Below, one piece after another: positions 52,911-61,281 of a stretch of 64,000 nucleotides of DNA (within the stretch, counting starts at the first letter, position 1; each line of letters opens with the position of its first letter). The DNA comes from Streptomyces sp. CB01201 (GTDB lineage: Bacteria > Actinomycetota > Actinomycetes > Streptomycetales > Streptomycetaceae): the NCBI RefSeq assembly GCF_002803085.1, contig NZ_NNBJ01000001.1:434001-498000 (forward strand), in the 5' to 3' direction. The position numbers and the translations under genes are program-made. The notes beneath the pieces were generated by a model, which did not search any database, was not told the DNA's origin, and worked only from the letters and a program-made list of their open reading frames with translations.

Positions 52911-53711
52911 TCAGTGCGCCACCGCACCGAAGGCCCGATGTGCGGCCCGGCGCCACCGGTTGGCGGGCAGCGCGGGGCGCAGCACGGCGAGCGCCCCGCA
53001 GTACTTGGTGAACACCGCGGGCCGCACCCGATGGGCGTGCAGCAGCCGGTCCGCCTCCGTGAGGTGCTCGGCGGACTTCGTCTCGACGAGTACGAGACCG
53101 GCGTCGGCGCGCACCACACGCCCGCCGGCCAGATCGACACACACCAGCCCCGCGTCACAGGTGACGCGCTGGCCGTCCGCCACGAACGTGGCCCGGAGGT
53201 AGTCGGTGGACAGGGAGGGCCCGAGCGCGTCCGGCGCGTCGATCGCGTACGCGCGGCGCAGCGTGTCGGCGAGGAACACGCGCTGCGCGGGCCCCAGCGG
53301 GGTGTCCGCGCCGGTGAGGGCGAGGCGGTGTTTGACGGTGTCACCCCGGGCACCCTTGAGCTTGATCTCGAACTGCCGCTCCCCGCTGTCCTCGTAGACC
53401 CGCTCGCGGACCTTGAACCGCAGGCGCCTGCCCTGCCGGTGGTCGTGGAAGGAGCGCAGTGCGGGGGTGTCGTAGTACACCGAGTGGTAGCGGAAGGCGC
53501 GGATCCCGCCGATGGCCAGCGCACGGAAGGGGCCGCTCGGCCGCCCGGAATCCGTGAGCGAGCCGACCACGTGGAGGAAGGCGGATACGGGTACGAGGTA
53601 GCTGCGGTCGAAGCGGGTGAGCAGCGAGGAGCGCTCGTTGAGCTCGGCCAGCGAGATCGGGTCCGCGCCCCACGCGGCCTCCTTGACGGCCCGCACGGCC
53701 TCGGCGCTCAT
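52911..53711 (-). CDS. VTC-domain (polyphosphate polymerase-type) protein
   Basis: Protein of 266 residues with the tunnel-fold VTC/CYTH-like domain. FDRSYLVPVSAFLHVV, YHSVYYDTPALRSFHDHRQG, RRLRFKVRERVYEDSGERQF, EIKLKG and VETKSAEH carry the basic and acidic residues that line the tunnel. Relatives make or bind polyphosphate. Its start overlaps the stop of the upstream DUF4956 gene (ATGA), so they are co-translated. Catalytic activity is not proven. Confidence 0.83.
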   Translation of the reverse strand: MSAEAVRAVKEAAWGADPISLAELNERSSLLTRFDRSYLVPVSAFLHVVGSLTDSGRPSGPFRALAIGGIRAFRYHSVYYDTPALRSFHDHRQGRRLRFKVRERVYEDSGERQFEIKLKGARGDTVKHRLALTGADTPLGPAQRVFLADTLRRAYAIDAPDALGPSLSTDYLRATFVADGQRVTCDAGLVCVDLAGGRVVRADAGLVLVETKSAEHLTEADRLLHAHRVRPAVFTKYCGALAVLRPALPANRWRRAAHRAFGAVAH

Positions 53712-54400
53712 GCGGTGTCCAGGGCGGGCGCCGCCGGGCGCGGCACATCGACGTGCCCTGTAGCTACCGACGTGGACGCGGGCGGGGACGCGGGTGTGGG
53801 CGTGCGGATGTGTGGATGAGTGGGTGCGGGCGCGGAGGTCCCGACCGGTTCGCGGTAGCGGACGTCGACGACCATCAGATCGCGTACGAAGTCGATCTCC
53901 ATGACCGTCCAGTGCAGCGGCTCGCCGAGGCGCCGTGCGAGGTCGGCCCGCAGCGCGGTGGGGTTGGTGTGCACGGCGTCCAGGGTGATGACCGCGCGGC
54001 GGGCGCGGGCGAAGAGACGCGGGTGGTCGGCGGCGTACACGACCAGGAGCAGAACGATGCTGAGTGCCGCCGCCAGGGCGAACCGGAGATGGGGTAGCCC
54101 GCAGATGAGGCCGAGCACCAAGGTGGTGAAGTAGTACGCGACCTCCTGGTGTTGCACGGCGTCGGAGCGCAGCCGGATGATCGACAGGACCCCGAACAGA
54201 CCGAAGCCGAGCGCCATGCCGCCACGGCCACCCACCTCGGCGAGTGCCGCGACGATGGTGAACAGGGCCACGTTCAGGGCGAGATAGGCCGGCACGAGGT
54301 CGCGGCGCCGGTGCCTCGGGTAGTAGATGGCGAACGTGAGCAGGCAGATGGCGGTGAGGTCGAGCCCCAGATGGGCGGCGAGATGACGTAACGAGTCCAT
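53708..54400 (-). CDS. DUF4956 membrane protein
   Basis: Protein of 230 residues. The first 125 residues contain four to five transmembrane helices, including GGMALGFGLFGVLSIIRLRS and the DUF4956 motif RSDAVQHQEVAYYF. The following cytoplasmic part (DLARRLGEPLHWTVMEIDFV) is about 75 residues long, with a Pro/Thr-rich tail. GGGAG precedes ATG 54400. DUF4956 and VTC proteins are commonly adjacent, which suggests a membrane-linked polyphosphate function. Confidence 0.82.
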   Translation of the reverse strand: MDSLRHLAAHLGLDLTAICLLTFAIYYPRHRRRDLVPAYLALNVALFTIVAALAEVGGRGGMALGFGLFGVLSIIRLRSDAVQHQEVAYYFTTLVLGLICGLPHLRFALAAALSIVLLLVVYAADHPRLFARARRAVITLDAVHTNPTALRADLARRLGEPLHWTVMEIDFVRDLMVVDVRYREPVGTSAPAPTHPHIRTPTPASPPASTSVATGHVDVPRPAAPALDTA

Positions 54401-54708
54401 GGCTCCGCTCCCGGTATGCGTACGCGTGCGTAGGTGTGCGTACGGGAAGAGACCCCAGACTCTAGGAGGCCGCCGGGTGAACCCTCACCAACTTGTCAGT
54501 GAATCCAACGGATCATTGATGTATTCGAGTGGTCATTGGCCAATTCGGTTGTGGAGATGACGAGTTCGGCCCTCTTGCGAGACACGTTCGCGATCGGTTC
54601 CGATGTGGTCCGCGCCCCCTCTCATCAGGTGCCATAGGCACCTCGCTATGGCCACGTTCCCGGGACGCCTCTTGGACGCCCAGGGGGCAGGCCTGTTCTG
54701 CTGGGGAC
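54401..54708. other. 308-bp divergent intergenic region
   Basis: Between the DUF4956 gene (minus) and the beta-lactamase (plus). AT content is raised at 54485-54550. It holds a GTACGCGTGCG-type short repeat near 54420-54445 and a TTGGCCAA palindrome at about 54536-54543. No clear promoter pair was found. Confidence 0.35.
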
Positions 54709-55716
54709 ATGCGAGACAACACGACACGCCTTGCCGCCCTGCACCGCTCTCCCGCGAAGTGGCCCGCCGCGCTGCTCGCCCTCGCGGTGCTCACCACAGG
54801 GACGGCCTCCACCGCAGAGGCCGCCGAAGCCCGGAACCGCACCACCGTGAGTGCCACGAACGCTCAGGTGCCGCGCCATGTGGGCGACACACATGATGCG
54901 GCCACTACACATGATGTGGCCGACACATTGCGGCAGCTGGAAGCGAGTCACGACGTACGGATCGGCGCGTACGCCCTGGACACCGGGACCGGACGGACCG
55001 TCAGCTACCGGGGCAACGAGAGCTTCCCCTCACTGTCCACCTTCAAGGCGATGGCGTGTGCGGCCGTGCTCGACAGGGCTCGGTACATCGAGCCGGGGCT
55101 CCTCGGCAAGGTCGTGCACTGGAAGGCGAGCGACGAGGTCGCCAACTCGCCGGTCACCAAGGGGCAGGGCGACAAGGGGATGACCGTCGCGGAGCTGTGC
55201 CGGGCGGCCATCACCCGGAGCGACAACACGGCGGGCAACATGGTGCTCCACCAGATCGGTGGTCCCCAGGGCATGACCCGCTACTACCGCTCCCTCGGGG
55301 ACCCGGTCTCGCGCCTGGATCGCTGGGAGCCCGAGCTGAACGACTGGCGGCCGGGGGAGCGGCGCGACACCACGGCCCCTGCTGCCATGGGGCGTGACCT
55401 CGCCAGGACCTCCCTGGGGTGCGGCCTGGTGCCGGCCGACCGGGACACGCTGAACACCTGGCTGCGGGGGACGGTCACGGGGGACGAGCGGATCCGGGCG
55501 GGGCTGCCCAAGGACTGGACCGTCGGTGACAAGACCGGTACCACCGATGCGTACGGCTCCGCCAATGACATCGCCGTGGCGTGGCCGAAGTCCGGCCACC
55601 CCGTGATCATCGCGATCTACACCAACCATGCGGCTGCCGAGGCGCCTGCGGACAACGCGGTGATCGCGAGCACCGCGTCGGCGCTCGTGCACGGCCTCGG
55701 GGTCCCGACCTCCTGA
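54709..55716 (+). CDS. bla: Class A beta-lactamase
   Basis: Secreted serine beta-lactamase of 335 residues. A signal peptide ends near STAEAAEA. The active-site motifs are all present: STFK (Ser110/Lys113), SDN in TRSDNTAGN (Ser171), EPELN (Glu207, equivalent to Glu166), and KTG in GDKTGTTDAYG (Lys275). The spacing is that of class A. Resistance to penicillins is expected; the spectrum is not predictable. The start at 54709 is the first one giving a signal peptide, with only GGGG close upstream. Confidence 0.93.
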   Translation: MRDNTTRLAALHRSPAKWPAALLALAVLTTGTASTAEAAEARNRTTVSATNAQVPRHVGDTHDAATTHDVADTLRQLEASHDVRIGAYALDTGTGRTVSYRGNESFPSLSTFKAMACAAVLDRARYIEPGLLGKVVHWKASDEVANSPVTKGQGDKGMTVAELCRAAITRSDNTAGNMVLHQIGGPQGMTRYYRSLGDPVSRLDRWEPELNDWRPGERRDTTAPAAMGRDLARTSLGCGLVPADRDTLNTWLRGTVTGDERIRAGLPKDWTVGDKTGTTDAYGSANDIAVAWPKSGHPVIIAIYTNHAAAEAPADNAVIASTASALVHGLGVPTS

Positions 55717-55763
55717 CTGGCGGACGAAGGAGGGTTGGCGCCCCGCTGTCGTCATCGACCGGT

Positions 55764-56339
55764 CTATTCCAACTGGGACCAACTGGGTTTCGCCAGGCCC
55801 TGGTTGGTGACGGCCTCCCACACCTGGCGGGCCAGAATGTGGGGCGCCAACATCCCATCGACGACCAGGTCACACGAATGACGTGCCGGCTCGACATGTC
55901 GGTAGTGCGCCTCGCGGCGGTGCTCCACGTAGTTTCGCAGAAGCACCTCAAGCGGAAAGTTTTCGCTCAGGCACTTGCGCCGGATCTTGCGGGCCAGGCG
56001 CAGGTCGGCCGGCAGATCGACGAACACGTCGAAGCGGAGGTGCGGCGCCCGTGGGGCTATGTGGTGCGCGAACATGCCGTCGACGATGACGAACTCCGCG
56101 GCCTCCAGGGCGGCGTCGGTGTCCTGGGTGAGGCGGTCGGTGTCCAGCGAACGCGGGTCGCCGGCGTCCAGACGCGGGACGCCCGCTTCGTCGGGGGTCC
56201 ATACACCGCGCTCGGGAGTGCGGAAGTAATAGTCGTCGCCGTGCAGGACCTTTACGGGCGTGCGGGGCGCGTCGGCGGCCAGGGCCGTGGCCAGGGTCGT
56301 CTTGCCGGCGCCCGCGCCGCCGGTCAAGGTGAGCAGCAT
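55764..56339 (-). CDS. Uridine-kinase-like P-loop protein
   Basis: ATP-binding protein of 191 residues. Walker A is LTGGAGAGKTTLATAL and HGDDYYFRTPERG is the family substrate loop; FVIVDGMFAHHI follows the Walker B position and RKIRRKCLSE the lid. The protein is shorter than classical uridine kinase, so the nucleoside substrate is inferred. ATG 56339 has GGAGG 5 bases upstream. It converges with the beta-lactamase gene. Confidence 0.83.
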   Translation of the reverse strand: MLLTLTGGAGAGKTTLATALAADAPRTPVKVLHGDDYYFRTPERGVWTPDEAGVPRLDAGDPRSLDTDRLTQDTDAALEAAEFVIVDGMFAHHIAPRAPHLRFDVFVDLPADLRLARKIRRKCLSENFPLEVLLRNYVEHRREAHYRHVEPARHSCDLVVDGMLAPHILARQVWEAVTNQGLAKPSWSQLE

Positions 56340-56488
56340 CCGGTCCTCCCCGATCCAGTGCGAGGGTCGATGATCGCACGCCTTCCGGCGCGTCCCGGCG
56401 TGCCGCCCGGCCGGGGGTCTGCGAGGGTCGGCCTGGAACCCGTGACGCTGGGGCCCCGGCACCCTCCGCCCAAGGAAGTGAGCAAGGC

Positions 56489-56818
56489 ATGGAGAAGTTC
56501 TCCCTGGAAGCGATCGCCCGCGCTCAGCTGAAGGCCGCCCGGGACGCCGGGGCCGGACGCAGCGCGTCCACCGTGATCGGCGGGCACGAGCGCGTGCTGC
56601 GCCAGACGGTCATGGCACTGACCGAGGGCAGCACTCTCGGCGAGCACGGCCACGGGGGCGAGGCCACGCTGCTGGTGTGGACGGGCCGGATCCGCCTCGT
56701 CGCCGGAGCGGACACGTGGGAGGGCCGTAACGGGGACCTGCTGGCGGTCCCGGCCACGCCCCACACCGTGGAGGCCCTGGAGGACTCGGCGTTCCTGCTG
56801 ACCGTGGCAATGGCCTGA
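56489..56818 (+). CDS. Cupin-domain protein
   Basis: Small beta-barrel protein of 109 residues. STLGEHGHGGEATLLVWTGR supplies the His/Glu metal-type residues and GDLLAVPATPHTVEALEDSA the second cupin motif. AAGG is the only nearby ribosome site. The stop codon TGA is also the first three bases of a 16-bp tandem repeat. Function unknown, possibly ligand or metal binding. Confidence 0.75.
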   Translation: MEKFSLEAIARAQLKAARDAGAGRSASTVIGGHERVLRQTVMALTEGSTLGEHGHGGEATLLVWTGRIRLVAGADTWEGRNGDLLAVPATPHTVEALEDSAFLLTVAMA

Positions 56819-56913
56819 CGGGCTGATGGCGTGACGGGCTGATGGCGTGACGGGCTGATGGCGTGACGGCCCGGCGGGCTCAGGCGCTGATGCGCTGAGG
56901 CGCTGATGCGCTG
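56816..56913. repeat. 16-bp tandem arrays beginning at a stop codon
   Basis: TGACGGGCTGATGGCG is repeated three times (56816-56863), the first copy starting with the cupin stop codon. After a short gap AGGCGCTGATGCGCTG occurs twice (56882-56913). Confidence 0.9.
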
Positions 56914-57118
56914 CGCCCTTCCGTTCCCTGCGACGGCGAGGGCCTCCTCAGCGTGGTGCGGCCCCCTTACGGGACGGCCCTCAGCGGGCCCTGACCCGGA
57001 GCCACGTGGGCTTCGTCCGTGCGGGCGATGGATGGGCGCCAGGCGGAGGCGACCCTGGAAATGGCCGCGACAGGTGCGACCGAGCCACGAGACCCTCGTC
57101 AGGAGAAGAGAACCCGCC
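56819..57118. other. 300-bp region between cupin and membrane protein genes
   Basis: The first third is the 16-bp repeat array listed separately. The rest has no supported gene and probably contains the promoter of the next gene. Confidence 0.4.
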
Positions 57119-57607
57119 ATGAACGCCGCCCGCAGCCCGCGCCCTGCCCCCAGCGCACACCCCGCCCGCAGCCCGCGCCCCGCTCCCGCCGCCATATCCG
57201 CTGAGCATCTGAACGACCCCCGCAGCCTGGCGTTCTTCCGCGGCGCGAAGGCGCTCGTCGGCGCCTACTTCGGTATCGGCGTGCTCACGCTGGCGGTCAT
57301 CGTTCTCCTCCGAGACGACTCGGCGGAAGTGAACTCCGCCGTGTGGGTGCGGGCAACCATCGTGGCCGTGAGCGCACTCGTGACGCTCCTGTGCGCCGTT
57401 CGCGCGGCCCGCGGCTCACGTGCCGCGTATCGCAGGCTCAGGATCATCTCGGCCGTCACGGTGGTGGCCATCGCGGCCGTCGTCGCTCTGCCGGGCACCT
57501 TTCCCGCTTGGCTGAAGGCCGAACAAGCGGTCTGCGGGGTGTTCCTGCTGGCCGTGGTGGCGCTGATCAACGGCAAGCACATGCGATCGCTCTTCGCCGC
57601 CCGCTGA
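57119..57607 (+). CDS. Four-helix membrane protein, hypothetical
   Basis: Protein of 162 residues. A Pro/Arg/Ala-rich N-terminus (about 35 residues) is followed by four hydrophobic segments ([62 protein letters not shown]). I do not recognise the family. AGGAG is 13 bases before ATG 57119, rather far. Confidence 0.65.
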   Translation: MNAARSPRPAPSAHPARSPRPAPAAISAEHLNDPRSLAFFRGAKALVGAYFGIGVLTLAVIVLLRDDSAEVNSAVWVRATIVAVSALVTLLCAVRAARGSRAAYRRLRIISAVTVVAIAAVVALPGTFPAWLKAEQAVCGVFLLAVVALINGKHMRSLFAAR

Positions 57608-57707
57608 GCGTGGCGGCCCGCCCGGCGGGAGCGACAGGAGGCAGTGCGTCGCTTTCGCCCTCAGCGTGATCGGTCTGCACGTGGGCGAGCCGGGGCAGCG
57701 TACGGGG

Positions 57708-58502
57708 ATGCCCCCTGCCATAGCCCATCTCAGTGACCCGCACCTCACGTCCGGCCCGCTGGCCGGTGCGCCGGCCGAGGCGTTGGCCCGCGCGCTCGGC
57801 CGGGTCCTCGCCTTGGACCCACGGCCCGACGCGGTCGTGATCACGGGGGACCTGACCGACCGGGGCCGTGCCGAGGAGTACGCGGTCCTGCGGGATGTCG
57901 TCAGCGGTTTTCCCCTGCCGCTGCATCTCGTCGCCGGAAACCACGACGACCCCGAGTCGCTGCGTGCGGCCTTCGGCGGTACCGCTTTCCTGGGTGGCGG
58001 ACACAAGACGCACTACGCGGTGCCCCACCCCGACTTCACGGTCGTCGTCCTCGACTCGACGGTTCCGGGCTCTCCCGGAGGTCATCTGGGCGCGGCTCAA
58101 CTGGGCTGGCTGGACTGGGTGCTTGAGCGCAGATCCGGCATCCCGGCGTTCGTCTGCCTGCACCATCCACCCGTCCCGGTGGGGATCGGATTCCTGGACG
58201 GAATGCGGCTGGCCGACGGCGACGGTCTGGCCGAAGTGCTCGGCCGCCACCCCCATGTCGCCCGGGTCCTGGCGGGCCATGTCCACCGTTCCGTCACGGC
58301 GCCCTTCGCCGGCAGCACCCTGGCGGTCGCCCCCAGCACCCACCTCCAGAGCGGCCTGGCCCTGCGGGGCGAGATCCCCAACTACCTCGCGGAACCCACC
58401 TCCTTCCTCCTCCACCTCCGTACGGACACCATGTGGGTCACCCACACCGTCCCCGTCAGTCACGCAGGTGCCGCGATCGCCACATGGGCTGCGGCCACAT
58501 GA
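57708..58502 (+). CDS. Calcineurin-like metallophosphoesterase (CpdA-type)
   Basis: Protein of 264 residues with the five metal-binding motifs in order: [33 protein letters not shown] and LAGHVHRS. The closest known type is the 3',5'-cAMP phosphodiesterase group. ATG 57708 gives the usual N-terminus; in-frame GTGs at 57666 and 57681 have no better ribosome site. It would hydrolyse a cyclic nucleotide or another phosphodiester in the cytoplasm. Confidence 0.86.
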   Translation: MPPAIAHLSDPHLTSGPLAGAPAEALARALGRVLALDPRPDAVVITGDLTDRGRAEEYAVLRDVVSGFPLPLHLVAGNHDDPESLRAAFGGTAFLGGGHKTHYAVPHPDFTVVVLDSTVPGSPGGHLGAAQLGWLDWVLERRSGIPAFVCLHHPPVPVGIGFLDGMRLADGDGLAEVLGRHPHVARVLAGHVHRSVTAPFAGSTLAVAPSTHLQSGLALRGEIPNYLAEPTSFLLHLRTDTMWVTHTVPVSHAGAAIATWAAAT

Positions 58503-58532
58503 CATGGCATGGCACGGCATGGCATGGGACGG
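58503..58532. repeat. 5-bp tandem repeat directly after a stop codon
   Basis: CATGG units with CACGG and GACGG variants (six copies) begin the base after the TGA of the metallophosphoesterase gene. Confidence 0.8.
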
Positions 58533-58579
58533 CGATGCGACACGGCCCGCTCGCGTGGGGACCACGGACGGCGCTGCCG

Positions 58580-59653
58580 TCAGGAAGAGAAGCCCACGTG
58601 GACGTGGTCGTGGTGGGTGTTGTCGGAGAAGAACTGATTCGCCGTGGCACCGCCCGTCAACTGCACCGGACCACCGACGTTGTACGACCCGGCCGACGCG
58701 GCGGCTCGCATGAACCCGGTGATCAGACTGCGGGAGGTCGCCGGGTCCACGACCGGCCGGCCGTCGATGCGCCACACGTCGAAGGCGCGGCCCAGCGGAT
58801 GATCACTGGGGCGGTCGGTGCCGAACACGTCCAGCGGATGACCGGAGCGTACGACGCTGACCGAAAGCCGGTAGGTGCCCGCGAGTTGGAGCATGGCGCG
58901 CAACACGCTGTCATGTACGGCGCCGCTGCGGATGTCGGCCACGGAGGCGGGCGGCAACTCGATGCGGGACTGGGCGAGCACATCCCGCGCAGCGGAGTCC
59001 AGCGTCTTGGCGGGGCCCGGTGCCGCGGGGTGCAGGCCGGTGACGGCCCAGCCGCCGGAGCCAAGGCTGAGGCGAACGTCGACGGTCGTGCCCCCGTGGT
59101 GCACGGCCGAGCCCGCCAGGGTGGGCTGGTCGCAGACGACCAGAACACTCGCCGTGTCGGACAGGATCCCGCCGTACTGGGCGTCGATCACCCGTACCAC
59201 CGCCGTGTCCGCCGATGGCGCCAACGACCCTGCCTCGGCGGCGAGTTGGGAAGCGATGCTCTCGGAGACGCCCAGCGAGGCGACACGTGCCGCAGCCGCC
59301 TCCCGGCCGCCCTGCCCGGCCGGCCAGGTGCCCAGCGCCTCGACCAGCCGCACCGCGGCGAGTTTGGCGGCGGGCTCGATCTCTCCGGGCCCCGGCCGCC
59401 ACGGCACGGCCTCGGGCAGTGTGGCGGCGGGGCTCGCGGCGCCGGACGGTGAGCCGGAGGCGGATGCCGGACCGGTGGGGGAGGCGGCTGACGGTGTGCG
59501 CGAGCGGGCGCCGGGCGATGTGGGCGCGGGCGATGACTGCGCCCCGCCCGAGCAGCCCGCGGTGCCCAGGCACCACACGGCCGTACCGAGGAGCACCGAA
59601 CGGCGGCCGAGGACTCCGGGTGGAGGCTGGCTGGGTGGGGGAGGCAGAACCAT
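58580..59653 (-). CDS. Lipoprotein with M15-type peptidase-like domain
   Basis: Predicted lipoprotein of 357 residues. A lipobox LGTAGC follows RRSVLLGTAVWC. Residues 35-75 are a Ser/Pro/Ala-rich linker. The central part is a helical region of unknown type. The C-terminal 130 residues carry SDHPLGRAFDVWRI and HDHVHVGF, the zinc-binding pattern of the hedgehog/D-Ala-D-Ala peptidase fold. It may trim peptidoglycan at the cell surface. GAGGAG precedes ATG 59653. Confidence 0.78.
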   Translation of the reverse strand: MVLPPPPSQPPPGVLGRRSVLLGTAVWCLGTAGCSGGAQSSPAPTSPGARSRTPSAASPTGPASASGSPSGAASPAATLPEAVPWRPGPGEIEPAAKLAAVRLVEALGTWPAGQGGREAAAARVASLGVSESIASQLAAEAGSLAPSADTAVVRVIDAQYGGILSDTASVLVVCDQPTLAGSAVHHGGTTVDVRLSLGSGGWAVTGLHPAAPGPAKTLDSAARDVLAQSRIELPPASVADIRSGAVHDSVLRAMLQLAGTYRLSVSVVRSGHPLDVFGTDRPSDHPLGRAFDVWRIDGRPVVDPATSRSLITGFMRAAASAGSYNVGGPVQLTGGATANQFFSDNTHHDHVHVGFSS

Positions 59654-59830
59654 GGCCGGCTCCTCGGACGCGCGGGCGTACGGAATGCCGCCAGTATCCG
59701 CCCGCCCGGCGCTCACGCCGTGCACCTCGCCGCACGGTCGGCCCGATCCATGTCGTCGATGTGGCCGGAGAGCGTGGCTTTCGCAGCATGCGCGGGCACG
59801 GGTCATCATGGGGCGCGCAGTGCCGACCGG

Positions 59831-59860
59831 AGTACTGCTTGTCGTACGCCGTGCAGTACT
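59831..59860. promoter_or_regulatory. Inverted repeat before the thioredoxin-like gene
   Basis: AGTACTGC (59831-59838) and GCAGTACT (59853-59860) are exact inverted copies separated by 14 bp. The repeat ends 22 bp before the ATG at 59883. It could be an operator or a hairpin near the ribosome site. Confidence 0.5.
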
Positions 59861-59882
59861 GACCGCACCACGGAGGAGCGCC

Positions 59883-60221
59883 ATGGCCCGCAGGGTCCAC
59901 CAACCGCTGGAGAACGAGGAGTTCGACTTCATCCTCGCGCTGGCCGAAGGCCCGGTGCTCGCGTACTTCTGCGGGACCTGGCCGAAGGCGGTCAAGGCAT
60001 GCAAGGAGATGGACCCCGTCGTGGCCGAGGCCGCCGAGGAGTACGCGGGGCGCCTGACCGTGATCAAGGCCGACATGACGCGTTGTCCGGTGCCGGTACG
60101 GCGCTACGGCGTGGAGGGCGCCCCCTCCGTGGTCCTGCTCAAGGGCGGCGAAACGGTGGCGCTCGCGGCGGGCCCGATGGACGGCTCCGCCTTGAAGACA
60201 TTCCTGGACAGCAATCTCTGA
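59883..60221 (+). CDS. Thioredoxin-fold protein without CxxC
   Basis: Protein of 112 residues with the thioredoxin pattern: FILALAEGPVLAYFCGTWPK, EEYAGRLTVIKADMTRCPVP, RRYGVEGAPSVVLLKGGETV. Where thioredoxins have WCGPC this one reads WPKAV, so the redox pair is missing; other cysteines (YFCG, KACKEM, TRCP) are elsewhere. It is more likely a binding or chaperone-type domain than a disulfide reductase. GGAGGAG precedes ATG 59883. The TGA stop overlaps the first base of an AAGGGCC array. Confidence 0.83.
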   Translation: MARRVHQPLENEEFDFILALAEGPVLAYFCGTWPKAVKACKEMDPVVAEAAEEYAGRLTVIKADMTRCPVPVRRYGVEGAPSVVLLKGGETVALAAGPMDGSALKTFLDSNL

Positions 60222-60300
60222 AGGGCCAAGGGCCAAGGGCCAAGGGCCATGGTCACAGGCCACAGACCAGAGGGGCAAGGGCCAAAGGGCCAACGGGGCC
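60221..60300. repeat. AAGGGCC 7-bp tandem array
   Basis: Four exact copies (60221-60248), the first sharing the A of the stop codon, then spaced copies at 60277 and 60285 and a diverged tail. The same unit occurs at 28175. Confidence 0.9.
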
Positions 60301-60342
60301 AACGGCTACGGACGCCACCCGCTCTCAGGCAGCCGCCGCAGG

Positions 60343-61194
60343 TCAGGCTCTCAACGCGAGCGTCACCACGAGCGGCGGGCGCTGCCGTTCGGCCGCCCAG
60401 TCGCGGCTGAGCGCATGGACCGGGTCGGCGACGCCGTCGGCTTCGTCCGGGGTCGGATGCGACTGCGAGACGGGAGTGAACCCCGCGCGCTTCAGGAGCG
60501 CGGAGATCGCGGTGGGAGGCCAGGCGTGGTTCGGCATGGACTGCCAGGTGCCGTCGGTGCGGCGCAGTCGCACCGTCATGGCCTGGCCGGGGCCGTACGT
60601 GGCGCCGGGTTCGCCGACCCGTAGCGAGGCGTACTCGATGCCGGCGCACGCCGGGTCCGTGGTGAGCAGCGCGAGGGGTGCATCCGGCCGCAGCAGCCGG
60701 TGGATCTCGCCGAGTACGGCCAGGACGGCCTGGTCGTCGGGCAGCGAGGCCAGGACGTGATTGCACATCGCCGCGTCCGCGCAGGCATCGGCCAGGCCGT
60801 TCGCGCGGCCGCCGGTGACCAGGTGGTACTCGGCACCCGGGGTGACCCGTCGGCGGGCCAGGGCGAGCATGTCGCGGGAGGCGTCCACGCCGATGATCCG
60901 CATGCCGAGCCGTCGGGCGGCGTGCTCCGCGACGTTGCCGGGCCCGCAGCCGAAGTCAAGGAGCGTCCCGCCGGTGGCGCTCGTCCCGGCGAGGGCCCGG
61001 AACACGAACGGGTAGCCGATCAGCCAGTCGGTCGCCGCCTCCACCGCCGCGAAAGCCTGCGCGCCCGCGTGCCCGGACCAGGCCCGGGCACCTGGCCCAC
61101 CCGCCCGCAGACCCTCGGCAGCCGCGTGGGCACTTTCGGGATTCGAGCGCCCGCCTTCGGGATCCGGTCGCTCATCTGCTGCTTCCTGCGGCAT
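60343..61194 (-). CDS. Class I SAM-dependent methyltransferase
   Basis: Protein of 283 residues. LLDFGCGPGNVAEHAARRLG is motif I, IIGVDASRDMLALARRR motif II, and MCNHVLASLPD with LLRPDAPLALLTTD the later motifs. An Ala/Gly/Glu-rich N-terminus of 40 residues precedes the domain. GGGGAG lies before ATG 61194. The substrate is unknown. Confidence 0.85.
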   Translation of the reverse strand: MPQEAADERPDPEGGRSNPESAHAAAEGLRAGGPGARAWSGHAGAQAFAAVEAATDWLIGYPFVFRALAGTSATGGTLLDFGCGPGNVAEHAARRLGMRIIGVDASRDMLALARRRVTPGAEYHLVTGGRANGLADACADAAMCNHVLASLPDDQAVLAVLGEIHRLLRPDAPLALLTTDPACAGIEYASLRVGEPGATYGPGQAMTVRLRRTDGTWQSMPNHAWPPTAISALLKRAGFTPVSQSHPTPDEADGVADPVHALSRDWAAERQRPPLVVTLALRA

Positions 61195-61281
61195 GTGCTG
61201 CTCCCCTCTCTCGGATGTCCAAGGGGTGCCTGCCGGGGGATGCCGTTCGCCGCACGGAGTCCCGCTCCCATCATCGAATCC

